Source: Rhizobium aethiopicum
GTDB taxonomy: Bacteria > Pseudomonadota > Alphaproteobacteria > Rhizobiales > Rhizobiaceae
DNA: 64,000 nucleotides
Direction of reading: 5' to 3'
Assembly: GCF_900094625.1 (NCBI RefSeq)
Contig: NZ_FMAJ01000002.1
Span: 372,001-436,000, forward strand
In this document: positions 27,059 to 36,959 of the stretch, in pieces
Layout: every line of letters begins with the position of its first letter
Position numbering within the stretch: position 1 is the stretch's first letter
Position numbers and translations under genes: made by a program
The notes under the pieces: model-generated
What the model was told of the DNA's origin: nothing
The model's input: only the letters and a program-made list of their open reading frames with translations
The model's database searches: none

Positions 27059-28333
27059 ATGCACATTGTCGACCGGCGGCTAAATCCGCGCGGTAAAAGT
27101 CTGGAAAATCGTCAGCGGTTCCTTCGACGCATGAAGGGAGCCGTGCAGCAGGCGGTGAAACGTTCTCTGCAAAATCGAAACATTCGAGACGTGCTCGACG
27201 GTGGGGAGATCAGCCTGCCGATCGATGGGATGGCCGAACCAAGCTTTCGAAGGGGTGTAGGCGGCATCGCCGACCACATCCTGCCAGGAAACCGGGCTTT
27301 CGTCGAAGGCGACATCATTCCGCGGCCGCCGGGCGGGAAGGGGGGAAAACCAAAAGATGCAGGCGAAGGCGACGGTGAGGACGGCTTCCGTTTCGTGCTG
27401 ACGCGGGAGGAATTCCTCGATGTGTTCCTTGATGACCTTGAATTGCCGGACCTCGCCAAGCGGCGCCTAGCCGAAACCGAAGAGGAAACTCCGTTCCGCG
27501 CCGGCTATTCCGTATCAGGATCGCCCTCCAACATTGCCGTCGGTCGCACGACCAAGCTCGCAATGATGCGCCGTGTTGCGCTCGGCCGCCCACGCCGCGA
27601 AGAAATCGAAGCCCTGCAGCGGCAGATCGACGAATGTGAGGACGACGAGAGCCGTCTGGAGCTTGAGGCCAAACTCAAATCCCTGACGGAAAAAAGCCGG
27701 CGCATTCCCTATATCGATCCGCTCGACGTGCGCTATCGCCGGTTCGAAAACGAGCCGAAGCCTGTCGCGAAAGCGGTGATGTTCTGCCTGATGGACGTCT
27801 CGGGCTCCATGTCGGAGCACATGAAGGACCTTGCGAAGCGGTTTTATCTGCTGCTCTACCTTTTCCTCTCAAAACGCTACAAGAAGGTGGAAATCGTCTT
27901 TATCCGCCATACCGACAGGGCTGAAGAGGTCGACGAGGAAACCTTCTTCTACGGTCCGGCCACGGGCGGCACGCTCGTGTCCAGCGCGCTTGCGGCGATG
28001 AAAGGGATCATCGCTGCGCGATTCGATCCGTCGGAGTGGAATATCTACGGCGCCCAGGCCTCGGACGGCGACAACGCTCATTCGGACGGAAATCTGACCG
28101 GGCAGCTGCTGCGCGAGATTTTGCCGTTGTGCCAGTATTTCGCCTATATCGAGGTCGGTGAGGAAGGCGGCGATTCTACAGTATCGCGGTCGCCGCTGTG
28201 GATGCTCTATGACGGGATCCGTGCCGATCCGCTGCCGCTTTCGATGCGCAAGGTCTGCCGGCGCAGCGAAATATTCCCTGTTTTCCATGATCTCTTCCAG
28301 AAACGTGACGCACAGTCGAGGGTGACGCCATGA
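27059..28333 (+). CDS. YeaH/YhbH family protein (DUF444)
   Basis: A 424-residue protein of the DUF444 family always found next to PrkA. It starts with HIVDRRLNPRGKSLENRQRFLRR and carries a von Willebrand A-like domain, with MIDAS-type residues in CLMDVSGSMSEHMKDLAKRF (about 243-262) and later FIRHTDRAEEV. A basic, Gly-rich segment (about 80-105) links the domains. The biochemical role is unknown. The stop overlaps the start of the SpoVR gene (ATGA, 28330-28333), so translation is coupled. Confidence 0.95.
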   Translation: MHIVDRRLNPRGKSLENRQRFLRRMKGAVQQAVKRSLQNRNIRDVLDGGEISLPIDGMAEPSFRRGVGGIADHILPGNRAFVEGDIIPRPPGGKGGKPKDAGEGDGEDGFRFVLTREEFLDVFLDDLELPDLAKRRLAETEEETPFRAGYSVSGSPSNIAVGRTTKLAMMRRVALGRPRREEIEALQRQIDECEDDESRLELEAKLKSLTEKSRRIPYIDPLDVRYRRFENEPKPVAKAVMFCLMDVSGSMSEHMKDLAKRFYLLLYLFLSKRYKKVEIVFIRHTDRAEEVDEETFFYGPATGGTLVSSALAAMKGIIAARFDPSEWNIYGAQASDGDNAHSDGNLTGQLLREILPLCQYFAYIEVGEEGGDSTVSRSPLWMLYDGIRADPLPLSMRKVCRRSEIFPVFHDLFQKRDAQSRVTP

Positions 28334-29883
28334 CCATGACGGTGAGGCCAAGGGAGCGGCTCTTGTTCGAGGGAGCCGACTGGGACTTTGCAACGCTGCA
28401 GCGCATCCATGATGCGTGCGAGGAGATCGCGCTCGGTGAACTCGGCCTCGATGTCTATCCGAACCAGATTGAAGTCATCACCTCGGAGCAGATGCTGGAT
28501 GCCTATTCATCAACCGGCATGCCGCTCTTTTACCGCCATTGGTCCTTCGGAAAACATTTCGCCCACCACGAAGCCTTCTACCGCCGCGGTATGCGCGACC
28601 TTGCCTACGAAATCGTCATCAACAGCTCCCCCTGCATCTCCTATCTGATGGAGGAGAATACGGCGACGATGCAGACGCTCGTCACCGCCCATGCGGCTTT
28701 CGGCCACAATCACTTCTTCAAGAACAACTATCTCTTCAAGCTCTGGACCGATGCGGAGGGAATCCTCGATTACCTCGATTTTGCCAAGGGTTATATCACT
28801 CGCTGCGAAGAGCGGTATGGCGAGACGGCCGTCGAACGAACGCTCGATGCGGCGCATGCACTGATGTCGCATGGGGTGCATCGATACGCCGGCAAGACCA
28901 CCATCGACCTTCGTCAGGAGGAGAAGCGGCAGCAGGAGCGTCGCGCCCACGAGGAGCAGATGTTCAACGACCTGTGGCGCACGGTTCCAGCTGGCAAGGC
29001 GAAAAAGGCGGGTGACATCGGCTTGGAAAAGCGGCGTGCCGCGCTCGGTCTTCCGCAGGATAACATCCTCTATTTTCTTGAGAAATCCGCGCCGCGGCTG
29101 CAGCCGTGGCAGCGCGAAATCCTTCGCATCGTCCGCCACGTCGCGCAATATTTCCATCCCCAGCGGCAGACTAAGGTGATGAATGAGGGAACCGCCACCT
29201 TCGTCCATTACCAGATCATGAACCGGCTTCACGAGCGCGGGCAGATAAGCGACGGGAACTTTCTCGAATTCCTGAAGTCGCACGCCAACGTCGTCTTCCA
29301 GCCAAGCTATGACGATCGGCGGTTCTCGGGTTTCAATCCCTATGCGCTTGGGTTCGCGATGATGCAGGACATTGAGAGGATCGTCACCAGTCCGACGGAA
29401 GAGGACCGGACATGGTTTCCCGATATTGCCGGACGCGGCGATGCGATGGGGGTCCTGCGGGACATCTGGGCCAATTACCGGGACGAAAGTTTCATCAGCC
29501 AGTTCCTGAGCCCTAATCTTATCCGGCAGTTGCGGCTGTTCCACCTCTACGACGACCCGGAACAGACCGAAGGTGTTCTGGTTTCGGCGATTCACAATGA
29601 GCGCGGCTATTTGCGCATTCGCCGCCAGCTCTCCCGCGAATATGATATCGGCTGGACCGATCCGGCCATCGATATCGTCGACGTTGATCTCGCAGGCGAC
29701 CGCCGCCTGCTGCTGCAGCATATCGTCATGAACGGCTGTTATCTGCAGGAAAACGACACGAAGCTCGTCCTGCAACATCTCGCCGATCTCTGGGGCTACG
29801 ACGTGCTGCTTCAGGAAATCGACAGTTCGAGCACGGTCGCGAAGGAACATACGGCCACCCCGCGCAAGATTGTTCAATCATAA
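28330..29883 (+). CDS. SpoVR family protein (YcgB)
   Basis: A 517-residue protein of the SpoVR/YcgB family, first named for a Bacillus spore cortex gene but common in non-sporulating proteobacteria. It contains the family blocks LGLDVYPNQIEVITSEQMLDAYSS, MPLFYRHWSFGKHFAHHE, NSSPCISYLMEENTATMQTLV, and NHFFKNNYLF, followed by FHPQRQTKVMNEGTATFVHY. Several clustered His and Glu residues suggest a metal site, which is inference. It is the third gene of the stress operon with four-base overlap to the second. Confidence 0.96.
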   Translation: MTMTVRPRERLLFEGADWDFATLQRIHDACEEIALGELGLDVYPNQIEVITSEQMLDAYSSTGMPLFYRHWSFGKHFAHHEAFYRRGMRDLAYEIVINSSPCISYLMEENTATMQTLVTAHAAFGHNHFFKNNYLFKLWTDAEGILDYLDFAKGYITRCEERYGETAVERTLDAAHALMSHGVHRYAGKTTIDLRQEEKRQQERRAHEEQMFNDLWRTVPAGKAKKAGDIGLEKRRAALGLPQDNILYFLEKSAPRLQPWQREILRIVRHVAQYFHPQRQTKVMNEGTATFVHYQIMNRLHERGQISDGNFLEFLKSHANVVFQPSYDDRRFSGFNPYALGFAMMQDIERIVTSPTEEDRTWFPDIAGRGDAMGVLRDIWANYRDESFISQFLSPNLIRQLRLFHLYDDPEQTEGVLVSAIHNERGYLRIRRQLSREYDIGWTDPAIDIVDVDLAGDRRLLLQHIVMNGCYLQENDTKLVLQHLADLWGYDVLLQEIDSSSTVAKEHTATPRKIVQS

Positions 29884-30061
29884 CGGTTTCCCTTAAGGCG
29901 CCGGATTTGGGCGTTCGGGAGCCGGTGGCGGGTTGGTGAAGCTCTTGTTCGCTTGCTGAAGCCTTCGTAATCTGCCGCTGCTGCGATCGCTCCATCGATC
30001 TCCTTAACCGGATCGAGCCTTTGCAGCATCTGCGGGGTCAGACAGCACGGGGACGATTAAC

Positions 30062-30970
30062 ATGAGTGAAACGCGGCGCAAGCTGACGACGATCTTCTGT
30101 GCTGACGTGCAGGATTATACGCGGCTGATGGGGGCCGACGAGGAGGGGACGCTTGCGACGCTGAAGCGCTGCCGCGACGCGATGGGGAATTTGATCGAAA
30201 GCCATGGCGGTCGTGTCGTCAACACCTGGGGCGACGGATTGATCGCCGATTTTCCGAGCGTCGTCGAGGCGGTGCGCGCCGCCGTCGATACCCAGAACGA
30301 ACTCGCAGGTTTCAATGCCGCCCGCCCGAGCGACGGGCGCATGCTCTTCCGCATCGGCATCAATCTCGGCGACGTGATCGTTGACGGCGACGATATCTAT
30401 GGCGACGGCGTCAATATCGCCGCGCGGTTGCAGGCCTCCGCGGCGCCGGGCGGCATCGTCATCTCGAGCACCGTCTACGACCAGGTGCGCAACAAGGTGG
30501 CGGTCGGTTTCGAGTTTCTCGGGCCGCTGTTGGTGAAGAACGTCGAGGACGGCGTGCCGAGCTATGCGGTCAAAATCGGCGACGGAAGCGAGGAGGCGAC
30601 ACCTGACGAACGACCCGTTGCCCGGCCGCAGCCGAAGGCGGCCGTCACGACCGAAGCGAGGCCGGTGCCCGGCGGGCGAAGACTGTACGCCGCGCTCGGC
30701 GTCATCGCCGCCGTGCTGGTCGCTATCAATCTTCTCTCGTGGCAGGGTGTCTTCTGGGCGCGCTTTCCTGTGCTTGCGCTCGCCGTCATCGCCGCACTCG
30801 CCTGGAATCGCGACCAGAGCCGGTTCGACCGCAAGATCGCCGCGCTTGCGATCGTGGCGCTCGGTATAATCGGCATCAACCTCTTTACCTGGGAGGGCCG
30901 GTTCTGGGCAGTGTGGCCGATGCTGGGGCTGGCGGCGGCGATAGGCCTGCGATGGTCAATGCGCCGATAG
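30062..30970 (+). CDS. Class III adenylate/guanylate cyclase with C-terminal membrane domain
   Basis: A 302-residue cyclase. The N-terminal catalytic domain (about 8-180) has the first metal Asp in IFCADVQDYTRLM, the second in NTWGDGLIADF, and the transition-state pair Asn/Arg in DGVNIAARLQ. All core residues are present, so it is probably active, though ATP versus GTP cannot be told. A Pro-rich linker leads to four hydrophobic segments from about 212 to 300 (for example YAALGVIAAVLVAINLLSW). The reversed order, catalytic domain first and membrane last, is common in rhizobia. It follows the SpoVR gene by 178 bases on the same strand and may or may not share its promoter. Confidence 0.92.
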   Translation: MSETRRKLTTIFCADVQDYTRLMGADEEGTLATLKRCRDAMGNLIESHGGRVVNTWGDGLIADFPSVVEAVRAAVDTQNELAGFNAARPSDGRMLFRIGINLGDVIVDGDDIYGDGVNIAARLQASAAPGGIVISSTVYDQVRNKVAVGFEFLGPLLVKNVEDGVPSYAVKIGDGSEEATPDERPVARPQPKAAVTTEARPVPGGRRLYAALGVIAAVLVAINLLSWQGVFWARFPVLALAVIAALAWNRDQSRFDRKIAALAIVALGIIGINLFTWEGRFWAVWPMLGLAAAIGLRWSMRR

Positions 30971-31256
30971 AAGTCGGTCTTCATCGGGTGCTGCATAACT
31001 TGCCCCGATAACGAAATCTTCAAGACGTTTTCAAGGTCGTTCAAGCAAAAGTGAGCGACCGGATTATTTCCAATCTTCGCTGATATTACAAATCGGTAAT
31101 GCCGGGTGCTTATGCTTGCCGTTAAGCTGCAAACGCGCGATATTGTCGCATCTAAACGGAATCTTGATGCCTGGGGTCCATAGCCCCGGGATGCCGATCC
31201 CGCAGCGCCTCTTTCGACCGACCCTGGTCCAACCTCGAGTCCCTCCGGAGACGTGA

Positions 31257-32459
31257 ATGGCCTTTTGGAAGCAGTTTGTACTTTCGCTCATCGTTATCAT
31301 TGCCGGCTTTGCCGCGTGGGTGTTTTTTGTGCCCGGAGCCGGCGATATGATGCGTGATGCAGGCATCCCCAACAGTGTCATTTCGATGATCGCGCCGAAC
31401 GCCGAGGATACTGCGGATGCGGGTGCTTCCGCAGGGGCGGAGGGGCAGCCGCGTGGACAGGGCCAGGGACAGAACCGCCGCGGCGGCGGGCGCAGCAGCG
31501 CCATTCTCGTCGCGACGCAAGCCGTCGTCCATGGCGTCGTCAACGACCGGCTGAATGCCATCGGCACGGGGGATGCGATCCGATCGGTCGCTGTGACGCC
31601 GCAGGCATCCGGCACGATCCGCGAAATCCTCATCAAGTCGGGCGACAAGGTGGAAGCCGGCCAGGTGATCGCCAAGCTCGACAGCGAGGAGCAGGTGATC
31701 GCCCGCGGCCAGGCGGATGTGGCGGTGAAGGCCGCGGTCGAGAAGTCCAATCTCTATCACAACATCAAATCCAGCGTCTCGCGGATGGACGTCTTCGATT
31801 CCGAGATCGCCGAGCAGGGCGCGCGGCTGCAGTTGCAGGCCGCCGAGCTCAATCTCGCCCGGCGCAACATCACCGCGCCGATCGACGGCATCGTCGGCAT
31901 CGTGCCGGTCAATATCGGCGACAATGTCACGACGACAACACCGATCGTCACATTGGACGACCGTTCCGAAATCCTCGTCGATTTCTGGGTGCCGGAGCGC
32001 TTTGCCAACACGGTTGAGGTCGGTCAGCCGGTCGAGGCGATGTCGGTCGCAAAGCCCGGGCAGTTATTTTCGGGCGTGATCGAGGCCGTCGACAACCGCA
32101 TCGACGCGGCAAGCCGCACGCTACGCCTGCGGGCCAGGATCGACAACTCGTCCGATGATCTGCGCGCCGGCATGTCCTTCAGCGTCAGCATGAAATTCCC
32201 GGGCGATAAATATCCGGCAGTCGATCCGCAATCCGTGCAGTGGGATTCGCAAGGATCCTTCGTCTGGCAAGTGACCGACGACAAGTCGCACAAGGTACGG
32301 GTGAGCGTCGTGCAGCGCAATCCGGACTATATTCTAGTCAAGGCCGATCTCAAGGACGGCGACAAGATCGTGACGCAGGGCCTGCAGCGCGTGCGCGAGG
32401 GCGGGGCGGTGCGCGTCAGTGCCGATGTCGCGGCGAACGCGGAGGTCGCGACCCAATGA
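31257..32459 (+). CDS. RND efflux periplasmic adaptor (membrane fusion protein)
   Basis: A 400-residue adaptor linking an inner-membrane RND pump to an outer-membrane channel. It has an N-terminal anchor (QFVLSLIVIIAGFAAWVFFV), a Gly/Gln/Arg-rich spacer, a lipoyl half-motif SGTIREILIKSGDKVEAGQVIAKLDSEEQ, a short alpha hairpin, then the second lipoyl half APIDGIVGIVPVNIGDNV and the beta-barrel. GGAGA precedes the ATG. Its stop codon overlaps the pump gene start (ATGA), so the two are translated together. No outer-membrane channel gene is adjacent. Confidence 0.93.
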   Translation: MAFWKQFVLSLIVIIAGFAAWVFFVPGAGDMMRDAGIPNSVISMIAPNAEDTADAGASAGAEGQPRGQGQGQNRRGGGRSSAILVATQAVVHGVVNDRLNAIGTGDAIRSVAVTPQASGTIREILIKSGDKVEAGQVIAKLDSEEQVIARGQADVAVKAAVEKSNLYHNIKSSVSRMDVFDSEIAEQGARLQLQAAELNLARRNITAPIDGIVGIVPVNIGDNVTTTTPIVTLDDRSEILVDFWVPERFANTVEVGQPVEAMSVAKPGQLFSGVIEAVDNRIDAASRTLRLRARIDNSSDDLRAGMSFSVSMKFPGDKYPAVDPQSVQWDSQGSFVWQVTDDKSHKVRVSVVQRNPDYILVKADLKDGDKIVTQGLQRVREGGAVRVSADVAANAEVATQ

Positions 32460-35400
32460 ATGTGACCGAGATGCCTCAGGACCGAGCGTCGGGCAAACAG
32501 AGCTTCACCGCGCTTTTCGTTCGCCGGCCGATCCTGGCCTTGGTGTTCAACACACTGATGGTCGTCGCCGGCCTTGCAGCCTATGTCGGCGTCGAGGTGC
32601 GCGAGCTGCCGGATGTCGACCGTCCGGTCGTCACCGTGCGCACCACTTTCGACGGCGCATCGCCGCAGACGATCGACCAGGAACTGACCAAGGTGATCGA
32701 GGGCGCGGTCGCTCGTGTTAGCGGCCTGAAATCGATCTCCTCGACCTCTTCCTTCGGCCAGAGCCGGGTGACGCTCGAATTCTCCGATGCGATCGATCTC
32801 GCCGTCGCCGCCAACGACGTGCGCGATGCGATCGGCCGCATCACCCAGAACCTGCCCGACGAGGCGGATGCTCCGCAGATCGTCAAGGCGGATTCGGATT
32901 CCTCGGCGATCATGCGCCTTGCCGTCACCTCCACCAATCTCAACATGGACGACCTGACGCAGCTCGTCGAGAACGAGGTGATTGATCGACTGGCCTCGGT
33001 CGATGGCGTGGCGGACGTCGAGGAGTATGGCGACCAGGAGAAGGTCTTCCGCGTCGACGTCGATCAGGGGGCGCTCGCCAGCCGCGGGCTCACCATCGGC
33101 GACCTGACGAAGGCGCTCGACAATGCCGCACTCGACGTGCCGGCCGGCTCGCTGAAGAGCACGACGCAGGATATCGTCGTGCGCGCCACCGCCAACCTGC
33201 AGACGCCGGCGGATTTTTCCAATGTCATGCTGCAGGACCGCGTCCGGCTCGGCGATGTCGCGACGGTGACGCTCGGTCCGCGCGACGGCGATACGGCGCT
33301 GCGCTCCAACGGCAAGCCGGGCATTGGCCTCGGCATCATCCGCCAGGCGCAGTCGAATACGCTGAACATCTCGACCGGCATCAAGGCCGCCGTCGAGCAG
33401 CTGTCGAAGACGCTGCCCGAGGGAACGACGATTGCCATCACCAGCGATGACGCCGTCTTCATCCAAGGGGCGATCCATGAGGTGGTGCTGGCGCTGGTGC
33501 TCGCCGCCGTTATCGTCACCGCCGTCATCTATCTCTTCCTGCGTGACTGGCGGGCGACGCTGATCCCGGCGGTCAGCATGCCGGTGGCGTTGATAGGGAC
33601 GCTGGCTGCGATCTACATGGTCGGCTTCTCGATCAACATCCTGACGCTGCTCGCCATCGTGCTGGCCACCGGCCTCGTGGTCGACGACGCGATCGTGGTG
33701 CTCGAAAACATCGTGCGCCGGCGCGCCGAAGGCATGGGGCCGCGCGCGGCCGCCGTGCTCGGCACGCGCGAAGTGTTCTTCGCCGTCGTCGCCACGACCG
33801 CCACTCTGGCGGCCGTCTTCATCCCGCTTTCGTTCCTGCCGGGACAGGTCGGCGGCCTCTTCCGCGAATTCGGCTTCGTGCTCGCCTTCTCGGTCGGGCT
33901 GTCGTCGATCGTGGCGTTGACATTATGCCCGATGCTTGCCTCGCGCATGCTGACGAAGCCGATGATCGAGGATCACGGCGCGCTCGGCCGTTTCGGCGGC
34001 GCGCTCGCCCGCCTCTACAAATGGGCGCTGCACGGCTGTCTCAACGCGCCCTTCGTCGTGATCTTGTTCTCAGTGATCTTCGCCGGCGCGGCGCTGCTTG
34101 CGTTCTCCACAGTCAAGAGCGAGCTGACGCCGGAAGAGGACCGGTCGCTGGTGATGATGCGGCTGACGACGCCGCAGGGATCGAGCCTCGAATATACCCG
34201 CGACAAGATGCAGCTCGTCGAGGAATATCTGCAGCCGCTGGTCGACAGCGGCGACATCCGCAACGTCTTCTCGATTTCCGGGCAGGGCGGTTCTTTGAAT
34301 AGCGGCTTCATGGTGCTGACGCTCGCCCCTTGGGGAGAGCGTCACCGGACGCAGGCGGAGATCGTCGGCGACATCAATCAGGCGGCGGCCAAGGTGCCGG
34401 CGCTGCGCGGCAATGCCATCTCCTCCAACAGCCTGCGCATTCGCGGCGCCGGCAGCGGCGTGCAGATGGCGCTGGTCGGCAATGATCACCAGGCTTTGAC
34501 GGCGGCAGCCGCCAAGCTGGTGCAGGCGCTCGACGCCACCGGCCAATACGATACGCCGCGCCTGACCAACGAGCCCAGCCAGGCGCAGGTGTCGGTGGCG
34601 ATCGACCGTGAGCGCGCCTCGGATCTTGGCATCGACATCACGGGGCTTTCGACGGCGATCCAATCGCTGCTCGAAGGGCGTTCGGTAGTCGACGTTTTCG
34701 TCGAGGGCGAATCCTATCCCGTGCTGCTCACCTCGACGACACGGCCGATCGACGATCCCACAGATCTCGAAAACGTGTTCCTGAAGACCGGCGACGGCAA
34801 GATCGTGCCGATGTCCGTCATCGCTACGATGAAGGAAGGCTCGGTTGCGCCGCAGTTGAACCGCGAGCAGCAGCTCGCCTCCGTCGCGATCACCGCCGGC
34901 CTCAAGAACGACATGTCGCTGGGCGACGCCGTCAAACAAGTGACTGCGCTCGCCGAGCCGCTGCTGCCGCCGGGCGCGCGCCTGCTGCCGCTTGCGGAAG
35001 CCGCGACGCTCGAAGAGAACTCCAACGGCATGGCGCTGACCTTCGGCTTCGCCATCGTCATCATATTCCTGGTGCTGGCAGCGCAGTTCGAGAGTGTGCT
35101 CTCCTCGGTGATCATCATGTCGACAGTGCCGCTCGGCCTTGCCTGCGCCGTCTTCGCTTTGATCATCACCGGGTCCAGCCTCAACATTTACAGCCAGATC
35201 GGCCTCGTGCTTCTGGTCGGCGTGATGGCGAAGAACGGTATCCTGATCGTCGAATTCGCCAATCAGCTGCGCGACAGGGGCGAGGACGTGCGTGCCTCTA
35301 TCGAGAAGGCTTGCGCGCTGCGCCTTCGCCCTGTGATGATGACGATGATCGCCACAATCCTCGGCGGCGCGCCACTGGTCTTCGCCCATGGCGCGGGTGC

Positions 35401-35611
35401 GGAAGCGCGCGTGGCGCTCGGCTGGGTAATCGTCGGCGGCCTCGGCTTTGCAACGCTGGTGACGCTGTTCATCACGCCGGTCGCCTATCTCCTGCTGGCT
35501 CGCTTCGCCAAGCCGCATGCCCATGAGGAGGCGCGCCTGCACGAGGAGATGTCGGTCGCGACAAGGCCGCGTCCGGCGCCTGACCAAGAGCAGCTGCAGG
35601 CTGCAGAATAA
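32456..35611 (+). CDS. RND multidrug efflux pump, inner-membrane subunit
   Basis: A 1051-residue proton-driven transporter. It has the usual 12-helix plan: helix 1 at RRPILALVFNTLMVVAGLAAYVGV, a large periplasmic loop (ELPDVDRPVVTVRTTFDGASPQTIDQE), then the TM4 proton-relay motif LATGLVVDDAIVVLENIVRRRAEG (paired Asp), and the repeat in the second half ending in VLLVGVMAKNGILIVEFANQLRDRGED. The start is the ATG overlapping the adaptor stop; an earlier upstream frame from 32240 is a read-through of the adaptor region. The substrate is unknown. Confidence 0.95.
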   Translation: MNVTEMPQDRASGKQSFTALFVRRPILALVFNTLMVVAGLAAYVGVEVRELPDVDRPVVTVRTTFDGASPQTIDQELTKVIEGAVARVSGLKSISSTSSFGQSRVTLEFSDAIDLAVAANDVRDAIGRITQNLPDEADAPQIVKADSDSSAIMRLAVTSTNLNMDDLTQLVENEVIDRLASVDGVADVEEYGDQEKVFRVDVDQGALASRGLTIGDLTKALDNAALDVPAGSLKSTTQDIVVRATANLQTPADFSNVMLQDRVRLGDVATVTLGPRDGDTALRSNGKPGIGLGIIRQAQSNTLNISTGIKAAVEQLSKTLPEGTTIAITSDDAVFIQGAIHEVVLALVLAAVIVTAVIYLFLRDWRATLIPAVSMPVALIGTLAAIYMVGFSINILTLLAIVLATGLVVDDAIVVLENIVRRRAEGMGPRAAAVLGTREVFFAVVATTATLAAVFIPLSFLPGQVGGLFREFGFVLAFSVGLSSIVALTLCPMLASRMLTKPMIEDHGALGRFGGALARLYKWALHGCLNAPFVVILFSVIFAGAALLAFSTVKSELTPEEDRSLVMMRLTTPQGSSLEYTRDKMQLVEEYLQPLVDSGDIRNVFSISGQGGSLNSGFMVLTLAPWGERHRTQAEIVGDINQAAAKVPALRGNAISSNSLRIRGAGSGVQMALVGNDHQALTAAAAKLVQALDATGQYDTPRLTNEPSQAQVSVAIDRERASDLGIDITGLSTAIQSLLEGRSVVDVFVEGESYPVLLTSTTRPIDDPTDLENVFLKTGDGKIVPMSVIATMKEGSVAPQLNREQQLASVAITAGLKNDMSLGDAVKQVTALAEPLLPPGARLLPLAEAATLEENSNGMALTFGFAIVIIFLVLAAQFESVLSSVIIMSTVPLGLACAVFALIITGSSLNIYSQIGLVLLVGVMAKNGILIVEFANQLRDRGEDVRASIEKACALRLRPVMMTMIATILGGAPLVFAHGAGAEARVALGWVIVGGLGFATLVTLFITPVAYLLLARFAKPHAHEEARLHEEMSVATRPRPAPDQEQLQAAE

Positions 35612-35632
35612 GCCTTTCGCCGAAATTGAATG

Positions 35633-35660
35633 CGCCGCCACGCCCGTCTGGCGGCGTTTC
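35633..35660 (+). terminator. Terminator of the RND efflux operon
   Basis: Perfect stem CGCCGCCA/TGGCGGCG (35633-35640 with 35649-35656), an eight-base loop, then TTTCTC. It lies 21 bases after the pump stop codon. Confidence 0.65.
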
Positions 35661-35881
35661 TCATGGTGTATGAAGTCTTGTGAAATAAGACAAATTTCGT
35701 CTGAAGATTAGCCGTTTGTTAAGTATAAGCGGTAATGATTGTGACCAGGAACCGCTTGGTCTTCTTCGTTTTTTTGAAGACTGCAATGCGCTGGAGACCC
35801 AGCGACCCCGGACATGAGTGTCTGCGCGGAAGGTTCATTTCTGTTCAGTTGCGTTCTGTTGTGTTTTTGGAGTTTTGTTCC

Positions 35882-36880
35882 GTGAGTCTTTATCAGCGCG
35901 TCTCCGTTGATGCGGCGCTCTATGTGCTGCGTGATATCAATCGCAAGATGACGGTGACGCAGAACCACATCACGACAGGCATGCGTGTCGCCAAAGCGGC
36001 CGACAACGCCGTGTACTGGTCGATCGCCACAACGGCACGCACCGACAACAAGGCCGTTTCGGCCATTCAAGACGCGCTCGGCGTGGCGGCTGCGACGATG
36101 GGCACCGCTTATACCGGTGTGCAGAACGTCATCGACGTCGTCTCCGAGATCAAAGCCAAGCTGGTTGCCGCCACCGAGGACGGCGTCGATAGGAACAAGA
36201 TCAACGAAGAGCTCAAGCAGTTGCAGGAGCAGCTGCGCAGCGTTTCGGAGTCGGCGACCTTCAACGGCGACAACTGGGTGATCCTCACCAACGATGCGGC
36301 GCCGACGCAACCGCGCCAAATTCCAGCTTCCTTCATCCGCAATGCCGACGGCACGGTCTCTGTGGGCATGCTGAGCTACCATATCGACAATACGCCTGTC
36401 GGGGCCACGACTTCCAAGGATGCGCGCTACCTGATCGACGACCGCGCCACCGGTTCCGGCGAATACGGCGTGCTGACCTCGGCCTATTTTGCCACCGAGC
36501 TCGGGGCGGCGCAGAACTACGTGCTGATGACCAGCAAGAACGGCACCACCGCTGGCCAGGTCGTCATTTCACTATCAGCCACCACGACGCAAGGGCAGAT
36601 CGGCCAGATGATCAGCGTTGTCGATGCCGCGCTGACGCAGCTGACGACGGTCGGCTCGGCCTTCGGTGCGCTGGAAAAACGCATCGAGCTGCAGAACGAC
36701 TTCGCCACCAAACTGCACGACAACATCACCGCCGGCATCGGCAGGCTCGTCGACGCCGACATGGAGGAAGAGTCGAGCAGGCTGCGTGCGCTGCAGACGC
36801 AGCAGCAACTCGGCCTGCAATCGCTGAACATCGCCAACGCGACCTATGATACGGTCAGGCAACTGTTCCAGAATTTTTAA
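35882..36880 (+). CDS. Flagellin, lone copy
   Basis: A 332-residue flagellin. The N-terminal D0/D1 region is clear (LRDINRKMTVTQNHITTGMRV, then AADNAVYWSIATTARTDNKA and AYTGVQNVIDVVSEIKAKL), and so is the C-terminal D1/D0 (ALQTQQQLGLQSLNIANATYDTVRQLFQNF ends). The middle is a divergent surface domain. The start is GTG at 35882, with GGAG nine bases upstream; a longer frame to 35735 is unsupported. No flagellar gene is next to it, so it is a dispersed paralogue, as rhizobia with complex flagella often have. Confidence 0.92.
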   Translation: MSLYQRVSVDAALYVLRDINRKMTVTQNHITTGMRVAKAADNAVYWSIATTARTDNKAVSAIQDALGVAAATMGTAYTGVQNVIDVVSEIKAKLVAATEDGVDRNKINEELKQLQEQLRSVSESATFNGDNWVILTNDAAPTQPRQIPASFIRNADGTVSVGMLSYHIDNTPVGATTSKDARYLIDDRATGSGEYGVLTSAYFATELGAAQNYVLMTSKNGTTAGQVVISLSATTTQGQIGQMISVVDAALTQLTTVGSAFGALEKRIELQNDFATKLHDNITAGIGRLVDADMEEESSRLRALQTQQQLGLQSLNIANATYDTVRQLFQNF

Positions 36881-36959
36881 AAGTGTGATTGGACACTGGA
36901 GCGGTGCTGCGGTGCCCTAATGTCGATCTCCCGGCATATCGGCGGACGGTGTGCCACCC

